Notes under the pieces: generated by a model
Databases searched by the model: none
What the model was told of the DNA's origin: nothing
The model's input: the letters and a program-made list of their open reading frames with translations, nothing else
Assembly: GCF_031143425.1 (NCBI RefSeq)
Contig: NC_090448.1
Location: forward strand, 330,162,177-330,226,176
Direction: 5' to 3'
Source of the DNA: Pleurodeles waltl
Taxonomy: Eukaryota > Chordata > Amphibia > Caudata > Salamandridae
DNA: 64,000 nt
Shown here: piece after piece, positions 47,604 to 59,639 of the stretch
Layout of the letters: every line of letters starts with the position of its first letter
Position numbering within the stretch: position 1 is the first letter of the stretch
Position numbers and translations under genes: made by a program

Positions 47604-47706
47604 GTGCATGGTTGAGGCAGGATGCCCTTACTCCATGAACTGTATTCCTGAACCATCCTTCTGGACAGAAATGTTGAACAAGTCTCCGATCAGATATGCT
47701 CACCAG
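47604..47706 (+). CDS. APEH: APEH exon (fifth visible), downstream of the catalytic-serine exon
   Basis: The first base completes Trp with the previous exon. The exon then reads CMVEAGCPYSMNCIPEPSFW, TEMLNKSPIRYAHQ, matching the APEH segment after IPDW that ends KSPIRY. The acceptor is TTATTGTAG and the donor GTGGGA from 47707. The exon is phase-consistent: 191 + 103 bases make 98 codons. The following exons (catalytic Asp, His and C-terminus) were not recognised in the remaining 16 kb. Confidence 0.93.
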
Positions 47707-48379
47707 GTGGGATTACATGTTGTTTTTATGTTTGTTCTCTGACAGAAGCTCATGCTATAAGTCTTCTCTAATGATCGCTTCTTCCTGCGAAAATTGTGAC
47801 TTCAGAGTTATCTATCAGCTTCAGACTGGCTCTGAAATGAATTTATTTGAACTCGCCCCGCACAGACAGTTCTACATGGCACCATAGTGCCATCAACTGT
47901 GGTGTCATGTAAGTGTCTTCTCCAGAAATAATATCAGGGCTCAAAAGGTGATCCCTGCAACTACAACATCAGTTCCTCTTTATTGTGAGCCACTCACAGT
48001 CAATGGACACCACCCCATTTCAATATCTGTTATGCACCCACTTGTTTTAAAAAATGTTCTCTTTTTGGGATTTGGGAGCATTACATGTCAAACCATGACC
48101 CAGCTAAAATAACGAGTGTCATGATTTTACTAACATAGCCTCTCTGTGTTTTATAGTTAAGTCTCAGGCAAGACCCTGGGGACTGTGATGGCTGTGCCCA
48201 GATGCAGTTCGAGGCTGCCAGGCAGCAGAAGGCCGAATCTTTTTTTCCTGTAACAGGAACGAAAAGGAATATGCATTGCGATCTTTAAGTTTGCGGTTTG
48301 CTTTGAAAGTAATTTGTTTTTCCCTACCATATATTCTTTCACACCACCCCTCATCCAACCCCCATTAATGGAGGCCATT
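47707..48379. other. Fifth intron, proximal part, unassigned
   Basis: There is no recognisable exon or element. Short frames at 48157-48399 (minus) appear random. Confidence 0.4.
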
Positions 48380-48689
48380 TGTGACTTTAAGAATACCAAA
48401 CATCCCTATTTTCAGTGAAGCCATCATGTAGGTGGGGAATTCGTATTGACCAGTGGCCAGCACATGTATTTAAAATGGCTTCCCTGTGCACTTAATATGT
48501 CTAAGAATTGACAAAGGCATAGTAGGGGCATATTTGCTTATGTAGATATGCCCTTGCCCGTAATATAATGCATACTACCATAGGGCTGTAAGGCTGCAAT
48601 TAGGGTGACTTACAAGTATTAGAGACAGTGTTAAGGTACATGGCACCAAGTGAGTGTCATGTCATGTTTTCAGTTCTTAAAGCACTTTG

Positions 48690-50977
48690 TCTTCAGCCAC
48701 ACCTCCGCCCTACACTGGACCGACCACAGCTGCGTCTACTTCACATTCTGACGCGAGACCCACCACCTCCGCACTCAACCCATCCCTCGTCGACAGGGGA
48801 ACAAGATCCCTGAAGAGCAACTCCTCTCCGCACTCGCTGCCAACCAACCCACCCTCACCACCGACCCCAACGACGCAGCCCTCAACCTCACAAACTGGAT
48901 CTCCAACTGCGCAGACAACCTTGCTCCCCTCAAACGCACGCATCGACAGACCAACACCAAAAAACCTCTCTGGTTCTCTGACACCCTGAAAGAATCTAAG
49001 AAAACTTGTCGCTCCCTTGAGAAAGCCTGGCGCAAGGACCACACCGCTGACAAAATGACCGCCCTCAAGAACGCTACCTGCGAACACCACCACCTGATCC
49101 GCGCTGCCAAAAGGAACTTTTTCACCGACAGACTGGACAAAAACAGCCACAACAGCAGAGAACTCTTCAGCATCGTCAAGGAGTTCTCCAACCCCAGCCA
49201 ACGCCAACGCCGTCACGCCCTCACAGGAGTTGTGCGAATCCCTCGCCACCTTCTTCCATCGCAAGATCAGCGACCTCCACGACAGCTTTGGACACCAGAC
49301 CCAACCAAACACCACCGAACCCGCGTCCCCAGCCATCACCCTCAACAACTGGACCCACATCAACAGTGAAGAAACCAAATCCATCATGAACTCTATCCAC
49401 TCCGGCGCCCCTTCGGACCCCTGCCCGCACTTCATCTTTAACAAAGCCGATGACATCATCGCCCCGCACCTCCAGACCGTCATCAACTCTTCTTTTTCTT
49501 CTGCTACCTTCCCCGAATGCTGGAAACACGCCGAAGTCAACGCCCTACTAAAGAAACCTACGGCTGACCCGAGCGACCTGAAAAACTTCCGCCCCATCTC
49601 TCTTCTGCCTTTCCCAGCCAAAGTAATAGAGAAGACCTTCAACAAACAGCTGACCACCTTCCTGGAAGACAACAACCTGCTCGACCCCTCACAAACCGGA
49701 TTCCGAACCAACCACAGCACTGAAACCGCCCTCATCTCAGTCACAGACGACATCAGAACCCTGATGGACAACGGTGAAACAGTCGCCCTCATTCTTCTCG
49801 ACCTCTCTGCTGCCTTTGACACCGTCTGTCACCGCACCCTAATCACACACCTCCGCTCCACCGGGATCCAAGGCCAGGCCCTGGACTGGATCACCTCCTT
49901 CCTCGCAAACCGTTCCCAAAGAGTTTACCTCCCTCCGTTTCGCTCAGAACCCACCAAGTTCATCTGCGGCGTACCTCAAGGCTCATCGCTCAGCCCGACA
50001 CTCTTCAATGTCTACATATGCCCCCTCGCCAACATCGTACACAAGCAGGACATCATCATCACCTCCTACGCCGACGACACCCAACTTATACTCTCCCTCA
50101 CCAAGGACCCCGCCAGCGCCAAGACCAACCTACAAGAGGGTATGAAGGACGTCGCAGATTGGATGAGGCTCAGCCGCCTAAAGCTGAACTCGGAAAAAAC
50201 GGAAGTCCTCATCCTTGGCAACACCCCGTCCGCCTGGGACGACTCCTGGTGGCCCTCGGCACCGCACTGACCCCCACAGACCACGCCCGCAACCTCGGCT
50301 TCATCTTGGACCCTCTTCTCACCATGACCAAGCAAGTCAACCCGTGTCCTCCGCCTGCTTCCTCACCCTCCGCATGCTCCGCAAGATCTTCCACTGGATC
50401 CCCGCCGACACCAGAAAAACCGTGACCCACGCCCTCGTCACAAGCCGCCTGGACTACGGCAACACCCTCTACGCCGGGACCACAGCCAAACTCCAAAATC
50501 GCCTGCAACGCATTCAAAACGCCTCGGCCCGCCTCATCCTCGACGTACCCCGCAGCAGCCACATCTCCGCACACCTGAGACACCTGCATTGGCTCCCAGT
50601 CAGCAAAAGGATCACCTTCCGACTTCTCACCCACGCACACAAAGCCCTCCACGACAAGGGACCGGAATACCTCAACAGACGCCTCAACTTCTACGTCCCC
50701 ACCCGCCTCTTCCGCTCCTCTGGCCTTGCACTCGCTGCTGTCCCTCGCATCCGCCGCTCCACGGCGGGTGGGAGATCCTTCTCCTTCCTGGCGGCCAAGA
50801 CCTGGAACTCCCTCCCCACCAGCCTCAGGACCACCCAGGACCACTCCGCTTTCCGGAGACTCCTAAAAACCTGGCTGTTCGAGCAGTAATAACCCCCCTT
50901 TTTCCCCTAGCGCCTTGAGACCCGCACGGGTGAGTAGCGCGCTTTATAAATGTTAATGATTTGATTTGATTTGACTT
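48690..50977 (+). mobile_element. L2-group LINE, 5'-truncated (L2#1)
   Basis: The element starts inside the end of the endonuclease region (THSAL-like, then HWTD context). It contains the pre-RT region and RT, and ends with a 3' UTR containing CGCCTTGAGACCCGCACGGG, GCGCTTTATAAATG and a (TGATT)n tail. This 3' end matches L2#2 (59535-59588) and L2#3. It is G+C-rich compared with its flanks. With a long open RT frame it is the least decayed LINE in the window. Confidence 0.88.
49230..50889 (+). pseudogene. L2#1 reverse transcriptase and C-terminal domain, frame change near 50250-50345
   Basis: A first open stretch of 346 codons (49230-50270) has FRPISLLPFPAKVIEKTFNK, DPSQTGFRTNHSTETAL, LILLDLSAAFDTVCHRTL (first catalytic Asp), GVPQGSSLSPTLFNVYI and SYADDTQLILSL (catalytic YADD). 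The C-terminal part continues in another frame (to 50889): RKIFHWIPADTRKTVTHALV, QNASARLILDVP, AAKTWNSLPTSL and a stop after WLFEQ. Upstream, 48770-49230 encodes the pre-RT region in a third frame. The enzyme would copy the LINE RNA at a nicked target; the endonuclease is missing. Confidence 0.88.
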
Positions 50978-51252
50978 GGTCTCCTAGATTGGCAGAAGTC
51001 AATCTGCAGCTCTAAGGAACCCTTTTTCAGTGCCTATGGCCTAAGTACCAGACATACCGCTTGCTAGGGACTTACAGAGGTGCTAAAGGCCTAGCCATTT
51101 GGGGATCAATGAACAGTGGTCTTGTTTTTGTGGAAGGAACATTGGCTCCTGGGACCTGCTTAGCAGGAACCCAGTGCACTTCAGTCAAGGTTGCATCAGA
51201 AACCAGGCAAAAAGTGGGGGCACTACTGCAACCAAAAATCCAGTTTCCTACA

Positions 51253-53150
51253 GTTTTCATAACAAACCTTTCAACCTCTACACACATCCTTTGCATCCTT
51301 GTCCATGCTAGCTACAGTATTCAGCACAACAACAAACTCAGCAAAAAAAAAAAAAATAGTTTCATTGCTTTCTTCCGCAGACAGTAGGGCTGTATTCAGT
51401 CCTGCAACAACTACCAACGATCTCCTTCACAATCCTCATCTGCCGCTCCCCACTCTCCACAACCCAGATAATCATGACCTCAGCCAGTTACTCACATAAC
51501 ATTTTTCTTGGAGACATCAGCCTCCCAAGTGACCCACCAACTAAGCCAGGATATTTAAGTCGTACTTGAAGCTCAGTCCTATGAAGACATTTTTTTAATT
51601 GCTAGCAGTAACCAGCAGGACCATGTGCAGGCATGGCTTTCAGCAGTGAACTTGCCCCCGCAAATGCTCCCTGTGACAGACCCATAGGATTCCACATCCA
51701 CACAACACTCCTCTTCAGAAAGCACATCTCAAAAGACATACAAACTGCATGGGATCAACCTCTCTATCGCTGCTGCAGACTAGAGAATAGCCACACGTCT
51801 TGCTCCCATTTAATCTTTACAGAGGCAATAACCTCCTGGTTTTCCAGAGTTGCCTATGACTCCCCAGAAGAGCCTTCTTCATTCTGCTTCCTGACTAATC
51901 AAGAAATTAGTCACAGGAATTTTTTTGACTCTCTGAAAGTAGTAAACTGAAGCACTTCACCATATCTGAAAAGCAGGATCAATATTTTGGGTGAGCTATA
52001 TAACTCGCAGAACCAAGCTCACAAAGCTTGAGACATAAAAGTGCAGGAAAGAGAAGACCTGATACCAAAACGTATCTTGCTATGCACCTAAAATATGTCA
52101 TGCTCTTTTCTCCCATATCAAGCAGACTCGCTCAGTCCTGCTCTTTAGAAATAGTGTAGCATAGAACCTCTTCCTGAACCAGCACCTCATCTGTGTGCAT
52201 TCCTCTGGATAATAGATCATAGAGGATAACTCCTCTTTTACTGCTTTCAGTATGCACTTCACCCCCCTTTACCGCCCTTCCAACCCCCACCCTTTGTATG
52301 CTGCCACTTTCCTGCCTCACCCATAATACAATCCTCTTTTGCTTTGTGGCTAGATTTTGGATGTATAAATCTGCATACATAGCTGTGCATTGGGTGCTGC
52401 CTCCTTCACAACCTTAGTTTTTTCACTGCACTTGAATTAACATTGGATGATTCCATTACTTAGGCTACAGTCCTTGCACAAAGTAGACAACCGCTTCTCC
52501 TCCACAAGAAAGAGTATATAATATGTGCACCATGCTTGACTCCTCTCTTCAGCATTTTACAACTGCCTTGCCAGAAGGAATCTTGTGTTTTCCCTCTTCC
52601 ACGGGCAAGGGTTTGCCTTTGTCAATGTAAAGATATATTTAAGCTCAGAGAATCCTTTTGAAGAAGGTCGGTGAGATTCTTTCTCTATGTTTCTTAAACT
52701 AAGAAAAAAGATTTTCACTGGGGGTTCCTGAGCTCATTTTATTTTAGGGGAGTCACTCTGGATTAAATGGCCTTTGCAGACAATAGTGGCACACGGATAC
52801 TTGCTGCACTGAGTATCTAACCAAATTTTTCATGAGGTTGCGTGGAAGCTGTTTGGCACTTTAGGCACTTGCTGCCTTCCTCCCCTTTGTGCAGAGCTCC
52901 TTGATGTAGGTGTGAACATTGGGAGCAATCTTCATGCTTTACTTGGAGAAGAGTTTAGTATTTCTGAGATTCTTGACAGTCTACTAAGTAAAGTTGATTT
53001 CCAAGATTTGGAACTCAGAGGAGGTGCTCGTGAAAGTAAAACATTAAAAAAAAAGAATTACATACATAAGATAACCCATAAACGGAAGAGAAAACGCCAT
53101 AAAATATTAAGACATAATTTATGTTAAAATTTCAATCTAGGTTTAAAAAA
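51253..53150. other. Fifth intron, unassigned
   Basis: The sequence is A/T-rich and no APEH exon was found. 51400-51960 holds a 105-codon frame (51633-51950) without a recognisable domain; it might be a worn Gag-like relic, but I cannot support that. The last 250 bases may be the 3' end of the minus-strand LINE that follows. Confidence 0.35.
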
Positions 53151-53929
53151 ACATTTGAAAACGTTAAAAATGTGTCAGCAAAACATTTAATTTGTGGGGA
53201 ATGCAAGGTCTCAGAGGTAGTTCGCACAATTTCAGAGAAATATGTGTTAATATTTTATGACTGAGCAGCATCAGAACAGGGCAAATAAATAAAACATGCT
53301 TTGAGTCTTGAATGCCATTTTGACAAAGATTGCACGTGCCGGGTACCATACCATGTAGAAATTAAAATATTTAAGGGGAATATATTTAGCCCCAGAAGGG
53401 CCCAAAAGCATCTTAACAGTGTGAGATACATTCCATCTTACCTATGGTTGAGCTTTCTTAATAGTAATGGTGTCCATTAATATTTGATAATTCCCTTTAC
53501 TACTACAAGCATTGCAGTCTAGTCGGAAGCCTAGGATCTTGTGAAACTTGTTTTAAGCAGGCCTTTAATTGGATTAGTGATAGCGATGAAACCAACCTTT
53601 GGTCCAACTCAAAATGATCCAGGGCTGATTTGAAGTTTCTAAAGAACAGATATTTCTTCATTTTCAATTCAAACATTTCCTCCCCTATAAGAAGTCTTAA
53701 GGTGTCGCTCTCAGCAAGCAGGATGGCCACCAAAACACTGCACATAATTTTCCCCTAAAAGATATAAGATTTAAAAAATTCCAGTTTGGGGGATCCTGGG
53801 CACCATGAGTACTTGGCATATTTACCACCTTATTTCTCATGAAAACACAGATTTTTGCTTTTAGAGGAATTGATTTTAAAAACATGTGTTTCTGCTTACT
53901 GCTGCAACACGCTAGGAGACTATTTAAGC

Positions 53930-54852
53930 CCTTGTGGGGTTAAATCCAAAATTACTATATCTTCTGCATGTAGGAGACAAGATATTGACAAGCCCCAGTG
54001 CTAGGAGGAAAACCAGTTCCCTTTGAAAGGAAGCCAGGCAAATCATAAATACATACAGAGAAAACAGTAATGGGGCATGTAAACACTCCTGTTTTAGGTC
54101 ATTTTTGGTCAGGAATGTCACAGGTAGCCCCCAGTCGCCTCCTAACAAAACTTGACACCAGGTTGTGGAATGGAGGGCGACAATTAAGTGCAGTAGAGTT
54201 TCAGGCATGCCAAGGTAAAACCACTTCTTTCACAGTGTTAGGCGGTCCACTTTATCAATAGCCGTGGATAAGACAATGAATGCTGCATATACTCGAGAGC
54301 CTCTATTATCCACTTATTTTTCATTAATTAGCTGCAAGTTTGCAACGTTTTCTAGGGTCCCATGATTTTTCCTAAAACCCGTCTTTTGTAATGGAATGAC
54401 TTTATTATCTTCCGCCCAGGTATTAAGCTGGGCCAGTAAACTTCTAATGACAATTTTGCCTACTGCATCTATCAGGGAAATTTAGAGATAATTTGCGGGC
54501 AAACTACAATCACCCTTTTGTAAAGTGGAACAATAATACTTCTGGCCCACGATGAGAGCACTGTCACATTAACATAACAATGCTCAAAGACCAGGAATAA
54601 CAGCCTAGCCCAAAATTGAACTTGTTTTTTTATTACCGAAATCGGCACCTCATCAGGGTCCATTGCAGCGGAAGAGCACATGATGAGGATCGAGGTCTCA
54701 ATCTCCCTCACAGAGGGAGCATCATGACTAGATGTAACAGAATCGACAGGCAGCTTTTCCATATGAAATACGGTTCCTACATTCTCCACATACAGTGTGG
54801 AAATAAAGCTGCCCCAATTATCTGTTCCTATGTGGTACACTGGTTTCACCAC
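53930..54852 (-). pseudogene. Minus-strand LINE reverse transcriptase, active site altered
   Basis: The N-terminal block (54852-54472) reads MDPDEVPISVIKK, then SSWARSIIVPLYK, the pre-palm region of LINE RTs. The central block (54208-53924) has GMPETLLHLIVALHSTTWCQ, then LKQECLHAPLLFSLYVF, corresponding to the G-x-x-QG-x-x-L-x-P-x-LF motif. The active-site box at 53959-53970 reads HAED in place of YADD, followed by IVILDL. One catalytic Asp is lost. Frames change at least twice. Confidence 0.8.
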
Positions 54853-55149
54853 AATCTGCCACTATCTCCCCAAATCTTTGCATATTATTTCTACAAGTAG
54901 CTTCTCTTAACTCAACCCACCTAGGATCTACACTCTGCTTTTTTTGGCCTGCCCTTAGATGACTTCTCCCTTTCAAAGGAGACAGGTGTCTGTTGATTTC
55001 CTTAGAAAAGGAGATACACTTTTTCTGATCAGACAAAGTGAGAACAGGCAAATATATCGGTTTGTAGGGAGTCCTAACAGGCCTTCATCTGCCCGCAAAT
55101 AATATGCATTTATTGTGATCAGCTTCATGACCTGACCCAAAAAAATAGA

Positions 55150-56090
55150 AAACATCAGCTTCCCAGGTGAACAGCCTTCTCCAGGAGGCGTTTTAAATTG
55201 AATATTTTTCTAGGATTGCATTGGTTTCTACCAGAGTTTTTCTTAGAGTTAGAATTGGGACCATCAATTTTCCATCACTCTACTGGTGGCATATTGACTT
55301 TCAAGGAGAAGACTAAGAGTTTGCGGTTACTAAGTATAGTGTCTAATATTTTCAAGTTACCTACAAAATGGAAGGATGAATAAGAGACAATAAGATAATC
55401 CATAAGCCAATTCCCTGTCAGCGATTTATGAGTAAATAGCTCAGAATAGTCTAAGGTGAATCACCCATTTACAATTGAGCAGTCATTTTTTCTCAAATGA
55501 TCCAGAAACATTTCACCTGCTGTTCTTGGGTTTGATGGAAAAAGCAGAGGGGGAATGTGCAACTCTTCTTCTTTTTCATGCTCCGGAACAAAACTGATAG
55601 CATGGTTGGAGAATTTACAATTGAAGTCACCCGTTGTAACTACCAGACGGTCATTATCCTCCTCTGTAGCCTTACTTATGGGGCCAAAGATATCATGCAG
55701 GAGGTTATTATAGGGAGCCCCCAGGGGGTGTATATATACATTCAACAGGAGGATGAGAACCCTTATACCTCCACTCTCAGAAGGAAGAATGGTTACTGCT
55801 CGAAAAAGGTTAGAAGAATCATTAAAACTATTATACTTCCAATTAATTGTATTACTTAAGGGGATTGCAGTCCCAGCTTTTGCGTGACCTTTCCAAGCTG
55901 TAGTAGCATTGCTGTCAGTTGAAAAGTAGCCATTGCACTGGAGATCAGAGGGCCACGAGGTTTCCTAGATGTATTTTTTACATTGGCTTTTAGACTTACT
56001 AAAAATTATATTTCCGCCCTGCTAATTTTTAGACCTGCTGCATTCCAGGAGACCAATTTCACACCATTGATAATTATATGGTTTAGAGAC
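55150..56090 (-). pseudogene. Minus-strand LINE APE-type endonuclease
   Basis: Near 56060 the minus strand reads KLVSWNAAGLKI, the typical start of LINE endonucleases (the Asn helps bind metal). A 95-codon open part (55745-55461) contains VYIHPLGAPYNNLLHDIFG and GDFNCKF (GDFN at 55620-55631, catalytic Asp and Asn). Stops lie between. The enzyme nicks target DNA for target-primed reverse transcription. Confidence 0.78.
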
Positions 56091-56469
56091 TGGAGCTAAT
56101 ACTTGGTCACCATTTAGTGCACCCGCCAACCAATTCCATTTCCAATCCAGGCTCTCATCTTCTCCATAGAATGGGAAATATCTGTGACTCAGAGTGTTCT
56201 AGTATGTCACAAATCTTCCATTGTTCCCAACGGAGATTAACAAACATCCCAGATCACCTACTGTGGACTCATTTTCCGACAGAGGAAAAGGTTTGCAATG
56301 AGAACTACAAACAAACTCTGTGTGATTTTTAGATTACTCACCTACCAGAAACACATCAATACTGCTACATTAGAGGGAATCACTATTTTGCAAAACCCCA
56401 TTTTTTCGACTGAAATAAAACCCTTGTTTTCATCCCTGGCTTTGTATAGATCATAGAGAAATGTCACTA
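56091..56469. other. Junction region between minus LINE and L2#2
   Basis: This short stretch follows the endonuclease N-terminus of the minus-strand LINE. It may include its ORF1/ORF2 spacer. No coding feature was recognised. Confidence 0.35.
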
Positions 56470-56819
56470 CTGCTCATCCCTGCGCCTCATCCCTGGTGGT
56501 CTAGTGGCCATCACAAGTAAGTATTTTCCTTTTCTTTTCTTCTCTCTGTCTCTCTTTTACTCTTGCATTTTTTTTGCCTTTTTTCTCTATCACCCCTCGT
56601 ATTTCCCTAGTGCTTTTTCCTTTTCCCCCCTCTTCATCTGACCACCCCACTTCGAAGCACCTTTCCTACCCTCCCGCCTCCCAGCTGACTGCTCCCCCTG
56701 CCCACCTATCCCCTTCTTAATGGCAGCTGCTGGCGTGCCAAAGGCAAGCCCTTCTGTGCCTGGTCCGCACCCAGAGCCAGGAACCCTAGATCTCAAACCA
56801 CCCCCTGGACCAACCCGAC

Positions 56820-57365
56820 CTCGGGTTCAGATATCACCATTGCCATTCCCGACGGTTACAGCATCCTAATGAGGGACCAGCCCTCCTGCCCAGGTGGAGG
56901 ACACGCCATCGTACACAAGTCCTCAGTACATGTGAAGGTTGTCCAAGAAGATCACTGCACCACCATGCAACACCTTCACTTCCTGGTCCACCCCAACCAC
57001 AACTCCTCCATCCGCAGCACTCTGGTGTACAGGCCACCTGGCCCCTGCCCAGCTTTCATAGATGACGTTGTAGACATCGCTACCACCTAGGCCCTGGCGT
57101 CAGTTGACTACCTCCTACTCGGCAACCTGAACTTCCACCTGGAGGACCGCACTGACCCAAACACCACCACTCTACTCGACAACCTTGCCACCCTTGGCCT
57201 CAGACAGCTGGTCTCCGCACCCACACACATTACAGGACACACATTGGACCCCATCTTCACCTCAAGCAACCGCATCACCATCAAGACCATCTCCAAAGCA
57301 GACTGGACCGACCACCGATGCATACACTTCCCAGAGGCCGCACCCGCACCTCCAGGACCCACCCC
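56820..57365 (+). pseudogene. L2#2 APE-type endonuclease remnant
   Basis: The reading includes GGGHAIVHKSSV, STLVYRPPGPCP, then, after a TAG near 57089, a frame with LLLGNLNFHLED, THITGHTLDPIF and WTDHRCIHF. GNLNFHLED corresponds to the GD-x-N motif with Asp replaced by Asn. The last block matches the (S/T)DH catalytic His motif. This is the only L2 copy in the window that retains the endonuclease. Confidence 0.78.
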
Positions 57366-57632
57366 ACAGGAAATGGAATGAAATCACCAACGAGCAACTC
57401 ACCTCATCGCTCGCCAAATCCCTTCCTCCCCACTCAGACGATGCCAACACAGCAGCGCGCAGCCTCAACGCATGGATCACCGAATATGCCGACACTCTAG
57501 CCCCTCTCCGGCTGGCATCAGCCAAACACGTACCTAAGAAGGCCAGCTGGTTTACCACCGAACTCCTGGAATCAAAGCATACCCGCAGACATTTGGAACA
57601 AAAATGGAGGAACATCATATCCAGCAAAGACC

Positions 57633-59515
57633 TTGCCTCCTTCAGCACTGCAACCGCTGCACACTGATGAAAAATCAAGAACACAAGGAAGGACGCTCTC
57701 TGGGAATTCATCAACTCCTCCGCACACAACTCGAAGGAACTCTTCTCAGTCATCAACAATTTCACAGAATCCTTCTGAAGCCACCTGCATCCTCCCATCA
57801 CAGGACCTCTGCGACAGACTTGCCTCCTTTTTCCACCACAAGATCCAGGACATCTACAACAGCTTTTTGGCACCGGAACCAGCGACCGACCCACCCCCCC
57901 CGGAACTCGCCCAGACCTTCCACGACTGGTCCATGCTCACCACAGAGGAAACAGGCAACATCATGAACAGTACCCACTCTGGAGCCCCCTCGGACCCCTG
58001 CCCGAACCACATATACATCAGAGCCAGCCTATCCGTTGCCCGAGCTTTGAAAAGCTATCAACTGCTCCATCCGCAGGGGCCCCTTCTGACTGTAAACAGG
58101 CAGAAATACGCCCTCTCTTGAAGAAACTGTCGGCCAACCCATCAGAACTAAAGAATTTCCAGCCCATCGCTCTGCTACCCCATCCCACCAAAATACTAGA
58201 GAAAGCAATCAACGTACAACAATGGAATTTCATAGAGGCCAACAACTCCCTGGACATCTCCCAGTCCGGCTTCCACAGCAATCACAGCATGGAGACAACA
58301 CTCCTGGCAGCCACTGATGACATCCGATTACTCCTAGACTCGACCACACCACACCACTCATACTCCTTGACCTCTCAGCAGGTTTCGACAAGGTTTCACA
58401 CAGCACAATGCTCACCAGACTCCATGACATAGGAATCTGCGGAAGAGCCCTGGAATGGATCCACTCCTTCCTCTCCGGGGGGACTCAGAGGGTCAGACTC
58501 CTGCCCTCCACCTCCAGACCCACAGGAGACAACTGCGGAGTCCCCCAAGGATCCTCACTGAGTCCCACGCTGTTCAACCTATACATGGCCCCCTCTTGCT
58601 GCCAGCGTCAGAAGCCACGGTATGAACATCGTGTCATATGCCGATGACACACAACTCATCATTTCCTTCATCGGAGACCAAGACACGGCCAAAAAGAACT
58701 TTCACGCAGGAATGGAAGCCGTCGTCATCTGGATGAGAGAAAGCTGCCTCAAGCTCAACTCTGACAAGACGGAGCTCATTATCTTCTGAAACGCCACCTC
58801 AGCTTGGGACGACTCATGGTGGTGAACATCCCTCAGCTCCCCCCCCCCCACCTCCCATCCCCCCACCTACCCCTTCCCCCCCCCAACCAACCTGGGCCGA
58901 CCAAGCACACCCGCAACTTAGGAATCATCCTCAACTCCTCCCTATCCATGACCCGCCAGGTAAACTGTGTCACCTCCTCTTGCTGGCACACACTCCACAA
59001 ACTCTGGAAGATCTTCAGATGGATCCCAGCAGACTGTCGCAGGACAGTCACCCACGCCTTAGTCACAAGCAAGCTCGACTACGGCAACGACCTCTACGCC
59101 GGCACCTCAACTAGGAACATCAAAAAACTTCAACTCATTCAGAACGCAGACGCCAGACTTATTCTGGACCGCCCTCGCCGAGAACACATCTCTCAACACC
59201 TGAGGACCCTCCTCTGGTAACCGGTCAAGAAGCCAATCACCTTCAAGCTTCTCATATGTACAAGGCCACACACAATGCAGGACCAGCCTACCTCAACCAC
59301 TGCGTCTCCTTCCACACCCCTGCAAGATCCCTCCGCTCCACCCAGATAGCCTTGGCCACTGTCCCTCGCATCCGCAAAACCACTGCCAGAGGATGATCTT
59401 TTACCTACACTGCAGTGAAGAGCTGGAACAACCTCCCCCTGCACCTCAGACAAAGCTCATTGCTCACCATCTTCAGGAACAACCTCAATGCGTGGCTCTT
59501 CGGATGAGGCCATCA
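57633..59515 (+). pseudogene. L2#2 reverse transcriptase and C-terminal region, many frame breaks
   Basis: Blocks seen in different frames: LASFFHHKIQDIYNSFL (57820), SGAPSDPCPNH, LKNFQPIALLPHPTKILEK (58145), SQSGFHSNHSMETTLLA, GVPQGSSLSPTLFNLYM (58540-58590), YADDTQLIISF (58635, catalytic box preserved), ADCRRTVTHALVTSKLDYG (59030) and SWNNLPLHL. A homopyrimidine-rich C8-C9 tract around 58842-58890 disrupts the region between RT and C-terminus. Confidence 0.83.
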
Positions 59516-59639
59516 TTACCTCGCCCCCGAGCGCCTTGAGACCCTCACAGATGAGGTGCTGTGCTTTATAAATTCTTATTGATTGATTCTGTTGCCTATC
59601 AGTACCCTGAATACAAAAGTTAATTCACAAAATAAAATG

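Larger units (their letters stand above)
48380..51252 (+). repeat. TGTAGGAA-family element, copy D, split by an L2 insertion
   Basis: The 5' part, 48380-48690, aligns with the 3' end of copy E (GATACCAAAC-like start, TTTTCAGTG-x-AGCCAT, then ATTCGT). It extends further through TAGGGCTGTAAGG and GGTACATGGCACCA. The 3' part, 50978-51252, aligns with the end of copy C and finishes CCAGTTTCCTACA. Between them lies the L2 copy 48690-50977. Copies E and D together supply both termini of the family. Confidence 0.75.
53151..56090 (-). mobile_element. APE-type LINE, minus strand, ORF2 remnant
   Basis: The minus-strand order is endonuclease (56090-55150), RT (54852-53930), then a Cys-rich C-terminus (53349-53164; CNLC, then HVLFICP). 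This is the usual layout of an ORF2 with an apurinic-type endonuclease. It does not closely resemble the L2 copies in this window, and I do not assign a clade. There are multiple stops and frame changes, and the RT active site is altered. Confidence 0.78.
56470..59588 (+). mobile_element. L2-group LINE, longer copy with endonuclease (L2#2)
   Basis: Order: possible 5' UTR with pyrimidine-rich stretches (56470-56800), APE-type endonuclease (56820-57330), pre-RT region, RT (57900-58790), C-terminal domain (58890-59510). The 3' UTR has CGCCTTGAGACCCTCACAGA, GTGCTTTATAAATTC and a TTGATTGATT tail. 3' and RT sequences match L2#1. The exact 5' end is uncertain. Many frame changes make it inactive. 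Confidence 0.85.

Noticed and set aside
48710..49822. 370-codon minus-strand open frame
   Set aside because: It is antisense to the L2#1 pre-RT/RT region, which has clear RT motifs on the plus strand. Its length reflects the high G+C content.
50209..50844. 211-codon minus-strand open frame
   Set aside because: It is antisense to the L2#1 C-terminal domain, with composition biased to Gly, Glu and Val and no domain.
57262..57894. 210-codon minus-strand open frame
   Set aside because: It is antisense to the L2#2 endonuclease/pre-RT region.
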